This document shows, piece by piece, positions 8,823 to 16,034 of a stretch of 64,000 nt of DNA. How positions within the stretch are numbered: position 1 is the stretch's first letter; the number at the start of each line of letters is the position of its first letter. The translations under genes were made by a program, and so were the position numbers. Origin of the DNA: Rheinheimera sp. (GTDB lineage Bacteria > Pseudomonadota > Gammaproteobacteria > Enterobacterales > Alteromonadaceae); NCBI RefSeq assembly GCF_030690345.1, contig NZ_JAUYGV010000006.1, positions 62,001 to 126,000 of the forward strand. The letters are read 5' to 3'. The notes under the pieces are model-generated. The model ran no database searches. It saw only the letters and a program-made list of their open reading frames with translations, and was not told the DNA's origin.

Positions 8823-8871
8823 TTGTGTTGAAAATAGCTGGGCTGCATAATCGCAAACCTGATAGACGTCT
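8823..8871 (+). promoter_or_regulatory. mtnA promoter with perfect MetJ-type box
   Basis: A sigma-70-like promoter, TTGTGT at 8823-8828 and CATAAT at 8846-8851 with a 17-bp spacer, precedes mtnA. The octamer AGACGTCT at 8864-8871 is identical to the MetJ half-operator consensus and lies just past the expected transcription start. MetJ normally binds two or more adjacent octamers. The flanking octamers here match poorly (3/8 and 2/8), so this could be a weak or single-box site. Confidence 0.5.
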
Positions 8872-8894
8872 GCAACGCCAAACAGGAATAAGCT

Positions 8895-9923
8895 ATGAAA
8901 AACTTAACCGCCTTAAGTCTGAAAACCGTACAGGGTGAGCTGTATGTGCTGGATCAGACGCAGTTGCCGCAGCAGCAATTGTGGTTACTCTGCCAAACGG
9001 TAGCGCAGATGGTTAGCATGATCAAAGCTCTGCAACTGCGCGGCGCACCTGCCATTGGCATCGGTGCCTGCTTATTACTGGCCTACCGCGCCGGTGTCGG
9101 CGACAGCCGCGAGCAATTGTTGCTGGATGCTGAAGTGCTGCGCGCCGCCAGGCCCACCGCGGTAAACCTGATGAATAACCTCGATAGCATGATAGCGGCG
9201 CTGCAGCAGCAAGATTTTAAAACCGCCGCCATAGCCTGTGCAGAACAGCTGTTTGCCGAAGATGTGGCACTGTGCCAGCGCATGGCGGCCCATGGCGCGG
9301 CCTTGGTGCAGGAAGGCGAGCAATTATTAACCCACTGTAATACCGGCGGCCTGGCGACTGCCGGTGTCGGCACGGCGCTGGGGGTCATTAACCTCGCGCA
9401 TCAGCAAGGCAAAAATATCCGCCTCTGGGTAGATGAAACCCGGCCACTGCTGCAAGGCGGGCGCTTAACGGCGTGGGAGTGCCAACAACTGGGCATTCCG
9501 TATCAGCTGATCTGCGACAATATGGCGGCGATGTTAATGGCGCGCGGCCAGGTCGATCGCATTTTTGTCGGCTCCGACCGCATCGCTGCCAATGGCGATT
9601 TTGCTAATAAAGTAGGTACTTACTCGCTGGCGGTGTTGGCGCATTATCATAAGGTACCGTTTTATGTGGTAGCGCCGCACACCACGGTAGATTTAGCCTG
9701 CAGTGACGGCAGTGCTATCCCGATAGAGCAGCGTCATGCTGATGAAGTGCGGGGTGTTAGCGGCGGTTTTGGCAGCGCAATATGGGCACCTGAACAAGCA
9801 CCGGTATTTAACCCGGCTTTTGATGTTACCCCAGCAGCGCTGGTAACCGGCTGGGTACTGGACAGCGGCGTGTACTCACAGGCAGATATCGTCAGAAGGG
9901 CGCTGGAACGACATATCTTATAA
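8895..9923 (+). CDS. mtnA: Methylthioribose-1-phosphate isomerase
   Basis: A 342-residue cytoplasmic isomerase that converts 5-methylthioribose-1-phosphate to 5-methylthioribulose-1-phosphate. It belongs to the eIF2B-alpha-like fold family and has the usual length. Diagnostic motifs are [19 protein letters not shown] (about 47-65), the catalytic cysteine in [13 protein letters not shown] (about 148-160), and the catalytic aspartate in [19 protein letters not shown] (about 228-246). A strong ribosome site (AGGAA) lies eight bases before the ATG. It is divergent from mtnK, the preceding pathway step, and the two probably share regulation through the box between them. Confidence 0.95.
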   Translation: MKNLTALSLKTVQGELYVLDQTQLPQQQLWLLCQTVAQMVSMIKALQLRGAPAIGIGACLLLAYRAGVGDSREQLLLDAEVLRAARPTAVNLMNNLDSMIAALQQQDFKTAAIACAEQLFAEDVALCQRMAAHGAALVQEGEQLLTHCNTGGLATAGVGTALGVINLAHQQGKNIRLWVDETRPLLQGGRLTAWECQQLGIPYQLICDNMAAMLMARGQVDRIFVGSDRIAANGDFANKVGTYSLAVLAHYHKVPFYVVAPHTTVDLACSDGSAIPIEQRHADEVRGVSGGFGSAIWAPEQAPVFNPAFDVTPAALVTGWVLDSGVYSQADIVRRALERHIL

Positions 9924-9972
9924 GTACACCCAACCTTGATAAACCTTGTTTATGAATTTGCAGATAACTGCG

Positions 9973-10755
9973 CTATTGATTTTGACCATCCGGAAAGTAC
10001 TGGTTTTTTAATTTATCCAGGCTGCCGTCAGCAGTTATTTTTTGCCATGCCTGTTGTAGTTGCCGCAATTGCGGCAGCGTGACACTTTGTTTACTAAACG
10101 CAAAGTAGACTGAGTTCTGATGCAGAGTGAACGCAAGCTTATGTTGCTGAGGGTTTAATACACCTTCAAGATATAACTGCTGCAGATTGAGACTATCTTC
10201 GAAAGTAAACTGAACCCGTCCTGCAATAAATAAATCAAGTTTTTGCTGACTGGAGCTTACGTATATTAAGCGTTTAGACCAGTCTGGGTCCCGTGCAAGG
10301 GCTTGTTCAAACTGTTCGCCATAATAGATGCCCTGCATTACAGAAATGGCTTGCCCGCTTTGTAGTAACGCGGATAAATCTTTTACCAAGTTGGCCCCCG
10401 GGCTGTTGCTCAGTACCAAAATACGTTCTTGTTGGTGTGGGCCAACGAAATATGCATAGCTATCGCGCTCTGGGTTATGTGACATATTGCTCATGGCATC
10501 CAGCTCACCTGACGCTAATAGCTGTAAGGCCCGCCCCCAAGGCACTTCTATATAGTTGGCTTCACAGCCTGAATTTTTGGCTAGCAGATGGAACAATTCT
10601 GCATTAAATCCCTGCCAATACACTTTGCCGTCTGTATTCTGTTGTTTAATAAATCTGGGAGGATAATGCTGTGCCTGTATGCTGAGTTGGCAACTGGTAG
10701 AGGCAGATATCGCTGCTGGTAGCAGAATAAAAAATATGCTGAGGACTTTGAGCAT
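9973..10755 (-). CDS. Periplasmic solute-binding protein, amino-acid-binding (SBP_bac_3) type
   Basis: A 260-residue exported protein. The signal peptide ends near ISAST, and the mature part begins CQLSIQAQHYPPRFI. The following WQGFNAELFHLLAKNSGC, VPWGRALQLLASGELDAMSNMS and NPERDSYAYFVGP are the pattern of family 3 bilobal binding proteins. No ABC permease or ATPase gene is nearby, so it may act as an orphan sensor or ligand-scavenging protein rather than as part of a transporter. Many such orphans are abundant in Alteromonadales. It sits inside the split methionine salvage locus, convergent with mtnA, but a link to that pathway is only positional. The ligand is unknown. Confidence 0.78.
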   Translation of the reverse strand: MLKVLSIFFILLPAAISASTSCQLSIQAQHYPPRFIKQQNTDGKVYWQGFNAELFHLLAKNSGCEANYIEVPWGRALQLLASGELDAMSNMSHNPERDSYAYFVGPHQQERILVLSNSPGANLVKDLSALLQSGQAISVMQGIYYGEQFEQALARDPDWSKRLIYVSSSQQKLDLFIAGRVQFTFEDSLNLQQLYLEGVLNPQQHKLAFTLHQNSVYFAFSKQSVTLPQLRQLQQAWQKITADGSLDKLKNQYFPDGQNQ

Positions 10756-10950
10756 GGTGTGCTACCCAGACTGCGGTATATTAATTATGCCGTTAAATCA
10801 AGTTCTGGCAACCTTGTTTTAGTTCAAGCCGGGGGCGTGTTATGCCGTGCGGGTTAAATATGCATCGCCAGTACTAATATTATGCAAATATCTAATAGGT
10901 GTTAGGTTGGGGTTGACATGACAATCAGTAAAATTGGGGAAACCAGTAAC

Positions 10951-10987
10951 AAAAAAGCAGAGTTACACCGGGGAGTAGTAACTCTGC
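10951..10987 (-). terminator. Intrinsic terminator for the TPR gene transcript
   Basis: A perfect 10-bp stem, GCAGAGTTAC at 10957-10966 pairing with GTAACTCTGC at 10978-10987, has an 11-base loop and is followed on the minus strand by six U residues. It lies about 160 bp past the stop codon of the leftward TPR gene, so that mRNA would carry an unusually long 3' untranslated region. The rest of 10756-10950 shows nothing I can identify beyond the promoter region of the solute-binding protein gene. Confidence 0.85.
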
Positions 10988-11060
10988 AGACACACGGGGA
11001 GGTGTAATCTTAACTAAACCGGCGTGGGTGCTTACTCCACACCGGGTAACTCAGGTAACA

Positions 11061-11163
11061 GCAGGCGCTTACTCTGCCGCTACCTTTAACGCTGTATCAG
11101 CAGGCGCTTACTCTGCTGATACTCTTTACGCTATATCCGCAGGAGTTTACTCTGCTGATACCA
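11061..11163. repeat. 39-bp tandem repeat (about 2.6 copies) spanning the 3' end of the TPR gene
   Basis: Copies start at 11061, 11100 and 11139, each opening with GCAGGCGCTTACTCTGC or a close variant. The third, partial copy overlaps the last codons of the leftward TPR gene. Because the unit is 13 codons long, the same stop codon recurs in phase in each copy on the minus strand. A perfect hairpin (GTATCAGCAG at 11094-11103 pairing with CTGCTGATAC at 11113-11122) forms within the array. Confidence 0.85.
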
Positions 11164-11674
11164 TGGCAACATCCAGGCCGCTGTTGGCGTTGTTTAACGC
11201 CAGCTCTAAGCGTTGCAGGTTGTGCTGACTTACATCGCTGCGGTTTAATTCTGCCGCGCGTTTAAAGTCGGCCAATGCCGCCAGGTTGTTGTTTTGTAGT
11301 AAACGCAGTACGCCACGGTTAGTCAGGGCGTATGCGCGCATTTCGCGCTTGTCGCTGCTGCTGACATGGTGGAACTGCTGGGCGGCAGATACTGCGCTGT
11401 CGCATGCACTGCTGGCCTGCTCAAGTTTGCCGCTTTTGGTAAAACCAACGCACAGGCTCATTTGGCGGGAGAAGTTATCTACTTCTGCGCTGTTGCTGGC
11501 CAGTGTTTCACTGATACCCTGGTCAAATTGACCTGCCTGCAAGGCGGCCACGCCAGGTGTATCTTCAATCAGTACCATTTTATAGCCGTTGGTGGTGGCT
11601 GATGCGAGGAATGAACCTGAGGCCATCAGCATCAACGCCAAAGAACTGCCTAATTTAATTGCTCTCGCTTTCAT
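11147..11674 (-). CDS. Exported tetratricopeptide-repeat protein of unknown function
   Basis: A 175-residue secreted or periplasmic protein. The start at 11674 is supported by GGGAGC nine bases upstream and by the signal peptide MKARAIKLGSSLALMLMASG that follows; the in-frame extension to 11794 runs through the terminator of the upstream gene. After the signal it shows about two TPR-like helical pairs. One is FSRQMSLCVGFTKSGKLEQA with SACDSAVSAA, the other AYALTNRGVLRLLQNNNLAA with LADFKRAAELN. The C-terminus is short and low-complexity (VAMVSAE). I do not recognise a specific function. Its 3' end lies inside a 39-bp tandem repeat, followed by a long structured untranslated region. Confidence 0.75.
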   Translation of the reverse strand: MKARAIKLGSSLALMLMASGSFLASATTNGYKMVLIEDTPGVAALQAGQFDQGISETLASNSAEVDNFSRQMSLCVGFTKSGKLEQASSACDSAVSAAQQFHHVSSSDKREMRAYALTNRGVLRLLQNNNLAALADFKRAAELNRSDVSQHNLQRLELALNNANSGLDVAMVSAE

Positions 11675-11761
11675 AATGTGTTGCTCCCAATTTCCCATCC
11701 AGGCAGCCGCTATCGGTCTGCAGGTGTAAGTTTGAGCAAAAGCACTAAATCTGACAAACGA

Positions 11762-11803
11762 TAAAAAAACACCTGATAAGTGAAATAAATTCATTTATCA
11801 GGC
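11762..11803 (-). terminator. Intrinsic terminator for the LysR-type gene
   Basis: CCTGATAA at 11772-11779 pairs with TTATCAGG at 11795-11802, and the stem can extend inward through TGAA and TTCA. On the minus strand it is followed by a run of seven U residues. It lies about 36 bp beyond the stop codon of the leftward LysR regulator gene, upstream of the TPR gene. Confidence 0.82.
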
Positions 11804-11838
11804 GCTAATGTTTTTCATATACGCAAGATCGCAGAAAA

Positions 11839-12726
11839 TTACTTGTCCAGATGAAAGCTTTGCAGTATCCAGTCGATCAATAATTGAATTTCTTCGCGGT
11901 TGGCGTCATCGTCGTGCCGTACCAAATAGTAGCGGTCGCGGCTGAGCAGTTCCTGCTCAAATAAACGCTGCAAGCTGCCGTTGCTGAACCAGCTGCTGCT
12001 GATGGGCAGCGGAATGAGTGCCACCCCTAAACCCTGCTGCGCCGCGCGGGCTACGCTGAACATGCTGTCGAGCTGCATAATTTGTTTTGGTTGAAAATTA
12101 TGGTAACCCACGTGCTCAGCCCATTGATGCCAGGCATGTGGCCTGGCCTGGTGCAATATCAGCGGCACCTGTTCTAAAATGCGGTAGCCTTTGCTATGCC
12201 ATTTGTTGTACTGCGCGCTGTTGCAGGCCGGCACATAGCTGATAGGGAATAAATCGTAAGCGACGGCTTCTTCCGGCTTTTTACCGGACAGTATGATCGA
12301 CAAGTCAGTGTACTTAGGGCTGTCGCGGCGTGATTTTACCGTTTCCAGCGTCAGGTTAATGTTCGGATATTGTTCTGACCAGCCAATTAACCTGGGCACA
12401 AACAGCTCGCTGGCAAAAAACTCCGGCATTGAAATGCTGACTTCCAACATGCGCTCTGCCTGGCTGAACTCGCCGATAGTGGTGGCTAATTGCTGCATCA
12501 GCGGCGCTATCGCCTGATAAAAGCGTTTACCGGTTTCGGTCAGCACTATGGCGCGGGTTTTACGCTCAAACAAGGCTAAATTAAGGTTGTCTTCCAACTG
12601 TTTAATCTGATGGCTAACGGCAGACGGCGTTAAATACAGCTTTTTGGCTGTCTCTTTAAAACTTAAACATTCGGCAGCGACACAAAAACAGCGCAGGCCG
12701 CGCATTGGTGTGTGCAGTGGTAACAT
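11839..12726 (-). CDS. LysR-family transcriptional regulator (GcvA-like)
   Basis: A 295-residue regulator. The N-terminal winged helix-turn-helix is clear: LRCFCVAAECLSFKETAKKL, then YLTPSAVSHQIKQLEDNLNL and ALFERKTRAIVLTETGKRFY (about residues 10-68). The remainder is the two-lobed effector-binding domain. The opening RGLRCFCVAAECLSF and overall pattern resemble GcvA-type members, but the effector cannot be inferred. It lies between the TPR gene and mtnD on the same strand, set off from both. Its upstream region holds a 7-bp palindrome that fits an autoregulatory LysR site. Control of the neighbouring mtn genes is possible but not indicated by anything other than position. Confidence 0.9.
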   Translation of the reverse strand: MLPLHTPMRGLRCFCVAAECLSFKETAKKLYLTPSAVSHQIKQLEDNLNLALFERKTRAIVLTETGKRFYQAIAPLMQQLATTIGEFSQAERMLEVSISMPEFFASELFVPRLIGWSEQYPNINLTLETVKSRRDSPKYTDLSIILSGKKPEEAVAYDLFPISYVPACNSAQYNKWHSKGYRILEQVPLILHQARPHAWHQWAEHVGYHNFQPKQIMQLDSMFSVARAAQQGLGVALIPLPISSSWFSNGSLQRLFEQELLSRDRYYLVRHDDDANREEIQLLIDWILQSFHLDK

Positions 12727-12879
12727 AAATTATCCGCTTAACTGGCTAAAAAGTGGCAGCTGTAGTGTTACAGCCGAATATGACAAGCTTAAGCAATAGT
12801 TACACCAGCGCAACTGCTGTGGGTAATTAATTGAAAATAAACTTGTTATATCATGCAATTTTGCAGCTGCCATGGCGTA

Positions 12880-12898
12880 TTGCACCAGCTGGGTGCAA
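12880..12898. promoter_or_regulatory. Palindrome TTGCACC-N5-GGTGCAA upstream of LysR gene
   Basis: A perfect 7-bp inverted repeat with a 5-base centre lies in the 197-bp gap between mtnD and the LysR gene, about 155 bp upstream of the regulator start. Its dyad form with a T...A frame suits a LysR-type operator. It could instead fold as a weak 3' hairpin for mtnD, but no U-run follows on that strand. Confidence 0.4.
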
Positions 12899-12923
12899 CC
12901 GGCGTGATGTTTACGTCAGCTGT

Positions 12924-13466
12924 TTACATTAATAACGGAAAACGCGTGGCAATATCACTACCACTGAAGTTAGCGACCCAACCATCGGGGTTATTGAATA
13001 AACGTATGGCACTGAATTCCGGTTCGCTGCCCATATCAAACCAATGCGCAGTGCCTGCAGGTATGCTGATTAGATCATTCTGCTGACACAGTACCTGATA
13101 CACCTTGCCGGCAATATGCAGGCAAAACAAACCCTGACCGCGGACAAAAAAGCGTACTTCATCTTCACTGTGGCTATGTTCAGCGAGAAATTTCTGCCGC
13201 AATGCGGTTTTGTCCGGGTGATTAGCGCTTAACGAAATCACATCGACGGTAATATAGCCTCGTTCAGCTTTTAACCGGTTAATGTCGGCTGCGTAGGCTG
13301 CCAGAATCTCAGCCTGGCTGCTATGCGCGGTTAGCGGTGCATCAGCCTGCCATTGTTCGAAGCGAATACCGGCTTTGGCCAGCACAGCGCTGATTTCGCT
13401 GCTGTCACTGCTTTCAAACAGTGGTTGTGTGGCGGTATCCGCCGCAAACAGGCGTAAATGGCTCAT
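12924..13466 (-). CDS. mtnD: Acireductone dioxygenase
   Basis: A 180-residue cupin that oxidises the acireductone intermediate of methionine salvage. With iron it gives the keto acid precursor of methionine plus formate; with nickel it gives an off-pathway product plus carbon monoxide. The metal ligands are visible in AEHSHSEDEVRFFVRG (two histidines and a glutamate, about 95-102) and in PAGTAHWFDMG (fourth histidine, about 140). Length is typical. Its ATG overlaps the mtnC stop by one base (TAATG), implying translational coupling, and it is the last gene of the leftward mtnB-mtnC-mtnD operon. Confidence 0.95.
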   Translation of the reverse strand: MSHLRLFAADTATQPLFESSDSSEISAVLAKAGIRFEQWQADAPLTAHSSQAEILAAYAADINRLKAERGYITVDVISLSANHPDKTALRQKFLAEHSHSEDEVRFFVRGQGLFCLHIAGKVYQVLCQQNDLISIPAGTAHWFDMGSEPEFSAIRLFNNPDGWVANFSGSDIATRFPLLM

Positions 13467-14146
13467 TACTGCGGCTCCTTAATTTGTGTAAAACTGCTGA
13501 CCGCAGGGTGTTCAGACGGGCTCTGGCCGTCGCGGATTAACTGCACCGTAGCGATACCCAGGACTTTGGCGGCATCCAGTTCGGCCGTCACATCAGATAA
13601 AAACAGCACTTGTTTTGGTGGCAACTGCAGCTGCTGCAAAATAGCGGCATAAGAGGATATATCGCGCTTGGCGCCAATGCGGGTATCAAAATAGCCACTG
13701 AACAGCGGTGTCAGATCGCCAAAATCACTGTATTGAAACAATAACTGTTGTGCCTGCACCGAGCCGGAGCTGTAAACATACAGCTTGATACCTTGCTGCT
13801 GCCACCGGGTTAAGGCGGCAAAAGCATCCTGATACAGATGGCCGCTAAAGGCGCCGCTTTGATAACCTTGCTGCCACACCATGCCTTGCATTGCTTTTAA
13901 TGGCGTGATTTTCTGATCTTCCGCTATCCATTGCTGTAACTGCTCAATAATAGCGTCAACAGTGGCATCAGGCTGCTGCATCAGGCTGCGGCAAGCATCC
14001 AGCTCTGCGGCGACTGCTGCTTCGGTGGCGTTGGCGCGGATAAAACCCGGCAACTCGCGGGCGGCGTAAGGAAATAACACCTCTGTGACAAAGCTGATAC
14101 GGCTGGTGGTGCCTTCAATGTCGGTAATAATGGCAGAGTACTTCAC
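13466..14146 (-). CDS. mtnC: Acireductone synthase (enolase-phosphatase E1)
   Basis: A 226-residue HAD-superfamily enzyme that enolises and then dephosphorylates 2,3-diketo-5-methylthiopentyl-1-phosphate, yielding the acireductone used by MtnD. HAD motif I is seen at the N-terminus as ITDIEGTTS, motif II as YVYSSGSVQAQQLLF, and motif IV as VLFLSDVTAELDAA. The start codon is GTG at 14146, three bases after the mtnB stop, with AAGG from the end of mtnB acting as ribosome site. The close packing with mtnB and mtnD supports one transcript. Confidence 0.95.
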   Translation of the reverse strand: MKYSAIITDIEGTTSRISFVTEVLFPYAARELPGFIRANATEAAVAAELDACRSLMQQPDATVDAIIEQLQQWIAEDQKITPLKAMQGMVWQQGYQSGAFSGHLYQDAFAALTRWQQQGIKLYVYSSGSVQAQQLLFQYSDFGDLTPLFSGYFDTRIGAKRDISSYAAILQQLQLPPKQVLFLSDVTAELDAAKVLGIATVQLIRDGQSPSEHPAVSSFTQIKEPQ

Positions 14147-14149
14147 GGC

Positions 14150-14782
14150 TTACCTTGTTAGTTTTAATCTTTCCAGCTCGCAGTTTATAAGAAACTCCCA
14201 GCCTTCTAAATGCCTTTTTGCCTCATCCAGGCTATAACCCCACACATAGAGGCCATGGCCGCGCACTAATAAGCCAAAGTTTAAGCTCTGCCCGGCCCAG
14301 CGCTGCGCCACCTGTTGCGCTAATGCCGGTATGTCTTGGGTATTGTCAAATACCGCCAGCGGGCAGGGCGCGTCGTGAGTATTATTGCCGCGGATGGCTT
14401 TTTGCATTTCATAGCCTTGAAACAGGTAGCTGTCGTCGCTGATCAGCCGGGAAAACACCGTCGCCTGTACCGAGTGGGTATGCAGCACCGCCTTGATAGC
14501 CGGATCCAACTGATACAGCTGTGCATGCAGTGCGGTTTCTGCCGAAGGCTTACCGGGGCAGCTTAAACTGCCGTCTTGCCAACTTACCGGTAGCAAATCT
14601 TGCGGGCTCAGCTCGCCTTTATCTTTGCCTGAGGCGGTAACCAGGGCGCTGTGCTCTGAACTTCGGATAGAAAAATTACCGCCGGTGGCCGGTACCCAAT
14701 GCCGGTTGGCGATCCAGCGCCCCAGCGTGCATAAAGCGATGGCGTTTGGATTAAGCTGATGCAGTTGGGCAGTATTATTCAT
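14150..14782 (-). CDS. mtnB: Methylthioribulose-1-phosphate dehydratase
   Basis: A 210-residue zinc enzyme of the class II aldolase/adducin family that dehydrates methylthioribulose-1-phosphate to the diketone. I place the start at 14782 (MNNTAQLHQLNPNAIALCTL) because family members begin just before this point. An in-frame extension to 14833 would run through the promoter and MetJ-like boxes. Key segments are GRWIANRHWVPATGGNFSIR (about 25-44), the catalytic glutamate region SAETALHAQLY, and the zinc ligands in VLHTHSVQATVFS and RGHGLYVWG. It is the first gene of the mtnB-mtnC-mtnD operon and is divergent from the aminotransferase gene. Confidence 0.94.
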   Translation of the reverse strand: MNNTAQLHQLNPNAIALCTLGRWIANRHWVPATGGNFSIRSSEHSALVTASGKDKGELSPQDLLPVSWQDGSLSCPGKPSAETALHAQLYQLDPAIKAVLHTHSVQATVFSRLISDDSYLFQGYEMQKAIRGNNTHDAPCPLAVFDNTQDIPALAQQVAQRWAGQSLNFGLLVRGHGLYVWGYSLDEAKRHLEGWEFLINCELERLKLTR

Positions 14783-14803
14783 AATAAGATAAACCTGGTT
14801 GCT

Positions 14804-14827
14804 ATACGTTTGAACGTTTAGATGTCT
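14804..14827. promoter_or_regulatory. Three tandem MetJ-like octamers between mtnB and the aminotransferase gene
   Basis: Contiguous octamers ATACGTTT (14804-14811), GAACGTTT (14812-14819) and AGATGTCT (14820-14827) match the MetJ consensus AGACGTCT at 6, 5 and 7 of 8 positions. Tandem octamers with no spacing are the hallmark of MetJ operators. They overlap a possible rightward promoter (TTGAAC at 14810, TAAAAC at 14833, 17-bp spacer) and lie 22 bp before the mtnB start, so both divergent transcripts could be repressed. Confidence 0.62.
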
Positions 14828-14888
14828 ATACATAAAACGGGCTAAATGATAGCATTCAAGCCGGTTTTAGCAACTTTTTCTTGCCGTT

Positions 14889-16034
14889 ATGACACTCAAA
14901 AGCAAACTGCCAGGCGTTGGCACCACTATCTTCAGCCAGATGTCGCAACTGGCAACTGAGCAGCAAGCAATTAATTTATCTCAGGGTTTTCCGGATTTTG
15001 CCGCCAACCCGCGGCTGGTTTCGGCGCTGGCTGAATACAGCGCGCAGGGCCTGAATCAATATGCACCTATGCCGGGAATCGCGGCATTGCGGGAGCAAAT
15101 TGCCGTGCTGGTACAACGCTGTTATGGCCGGGCTGTCTGTCAGGCAGAAGAAATTACCGTTACCAGCGGCGCAACCGAGGCGTTATTTGTTGCCATCAGT
15201 GCCACCGTAAACCCGGGCGATGAAGTGATTATTTTTGACCCGGCCTACGACAGCTACGCGCCGGCGATTCAGTTAAACGGTGGCAGCGCCGTGCATATAG
15301 CGCTGAATGCGCCGGACTATCGCGTTAACTGGCAACAAGTGGCCGCTGCCATCACACCGCGTACCAAGCTGATTGTGGTGAATAGCCCGCATAACCCAAC
15401 CGGTATGGTATTTAGCCAGGCTGACTGGCTGGCATTACAGCAACTGGTATCGGCGCATAATTTGTACTGCATCAGCGATGAAGTGTACGAGCATATGGTG
15501 TTTGACGGCGCGGTGCAGCTAAGCGCCAACAACTTTGCTGAGCTCGCTGCGCGCAGCTTTATCGTGTCGTCCTTTGGTAAGACGTTTCATGTGACCGGCT
15601 GGAAGCTGGGTTATTGCGTCGCACCGGCGGCGTTGACGGCAGAGTTTCGTAAAATTCATCAGTACGTCACCTTTTCCAGCTTTACCCCGGCACAATATGC
15701 TATTGCCGATATGCTGAAGCAGCACAGCGAGCAGGTGCGCAGTTTGGCGGCATTTTATCAGCAAAAGCGCGACAACTTCGCCACGCTGCTGGCCAATAGT
15801 CGTTTTAAGTTGCTGCCCTGCCAGGGCACTTATTTTCAGTTAGCCGATTACAGCGCGATAAGCGAGTTGGATGATGTTGCCTTTTGCCGCTGGTTAACGA
15901 TTGAGCACAAGGTGGCGGCGATACCCTTATCGGTGTTTTATCAAACGCCGCCGCAAAGCCGCATTATCCGTTTTTGCTTTGCCAAACAACACAGCACCTT
16001 GCAGGCTGCGGCGGAGGCGTTATGTCAGCTGTAA
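14889..16034 (+). CDS. mtnE: Methionine-type PLP aminotransferase (YbdL-like)
   Basis: A 381-residue fold-type-I aminotransferase. INLSQGFPDFAANPRLVSAL near the N-terminus, the NSPHNPTGMVFS motif (about 165-176), SDEVYEHMVF, and the PLP lysine in SSFGKTFHVTGWKLGY (about 227-242) are all intact. It closely fits the YbdL group, which prefers methionine and transaminates 4-methylthio-2-oxobutanoate to methionine, the last salvage step. I apply the symbol mtnE on the basis of context; a general glutamine or methionine specificity remains possible. It is divergent from mtnB across MetJ-like boxes and overlaps the following hydrolase gene by 13 bases. Confidence 0.85.
   Translation: MTLKSKLPGVGTTIFSQMSQLATEQQAINLSQGFPDFAANPRLVSALAEYSAQGLNQYAPMPGIAALREQIAVLVQRCYGRAVCQAEEITVTSGATEALFVAISATVNPGDEVIIFDPAYDSYAPAIQLNGGSAVHIALNAPDYRVNWQQVAAAITPRTKLIVVNSPHNPTGMVFSQADWLALQQLVSAHNLYCISDEVYEHMVFDGAVQLSANNFAELAARSFIVSSFGKTFHVTGWKLGYCVAPAALTAEFRKIHQYVTFSSFTPAQYAIADMLKQHSEQVRSLAAFYQQKRDNFATLLANSRFKLLPCQGTYFQLADYSAISELDDVAFCRWLTIEHKVAAIPLSVFYQTPPQSRIIRFCFAKQHSTLQAAAEALCQL

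Noticed and set aside
8807-8881. N-terminal extension of MtnK to 8881
   Set aside because: It would run through the divergent promoter and MetJ-type box, and the shorter start has a ribosome site and matches the family N-terminus.
11028-11228. Rightward open frame of 66 codons across the 39-bp repeats, with a repeating SAGAYSADT pattern
   Set aside because: It continues antisense into the well-supported TPR gene and has no ribosome site; the repeating peptide simply reflects the DNA repeat.
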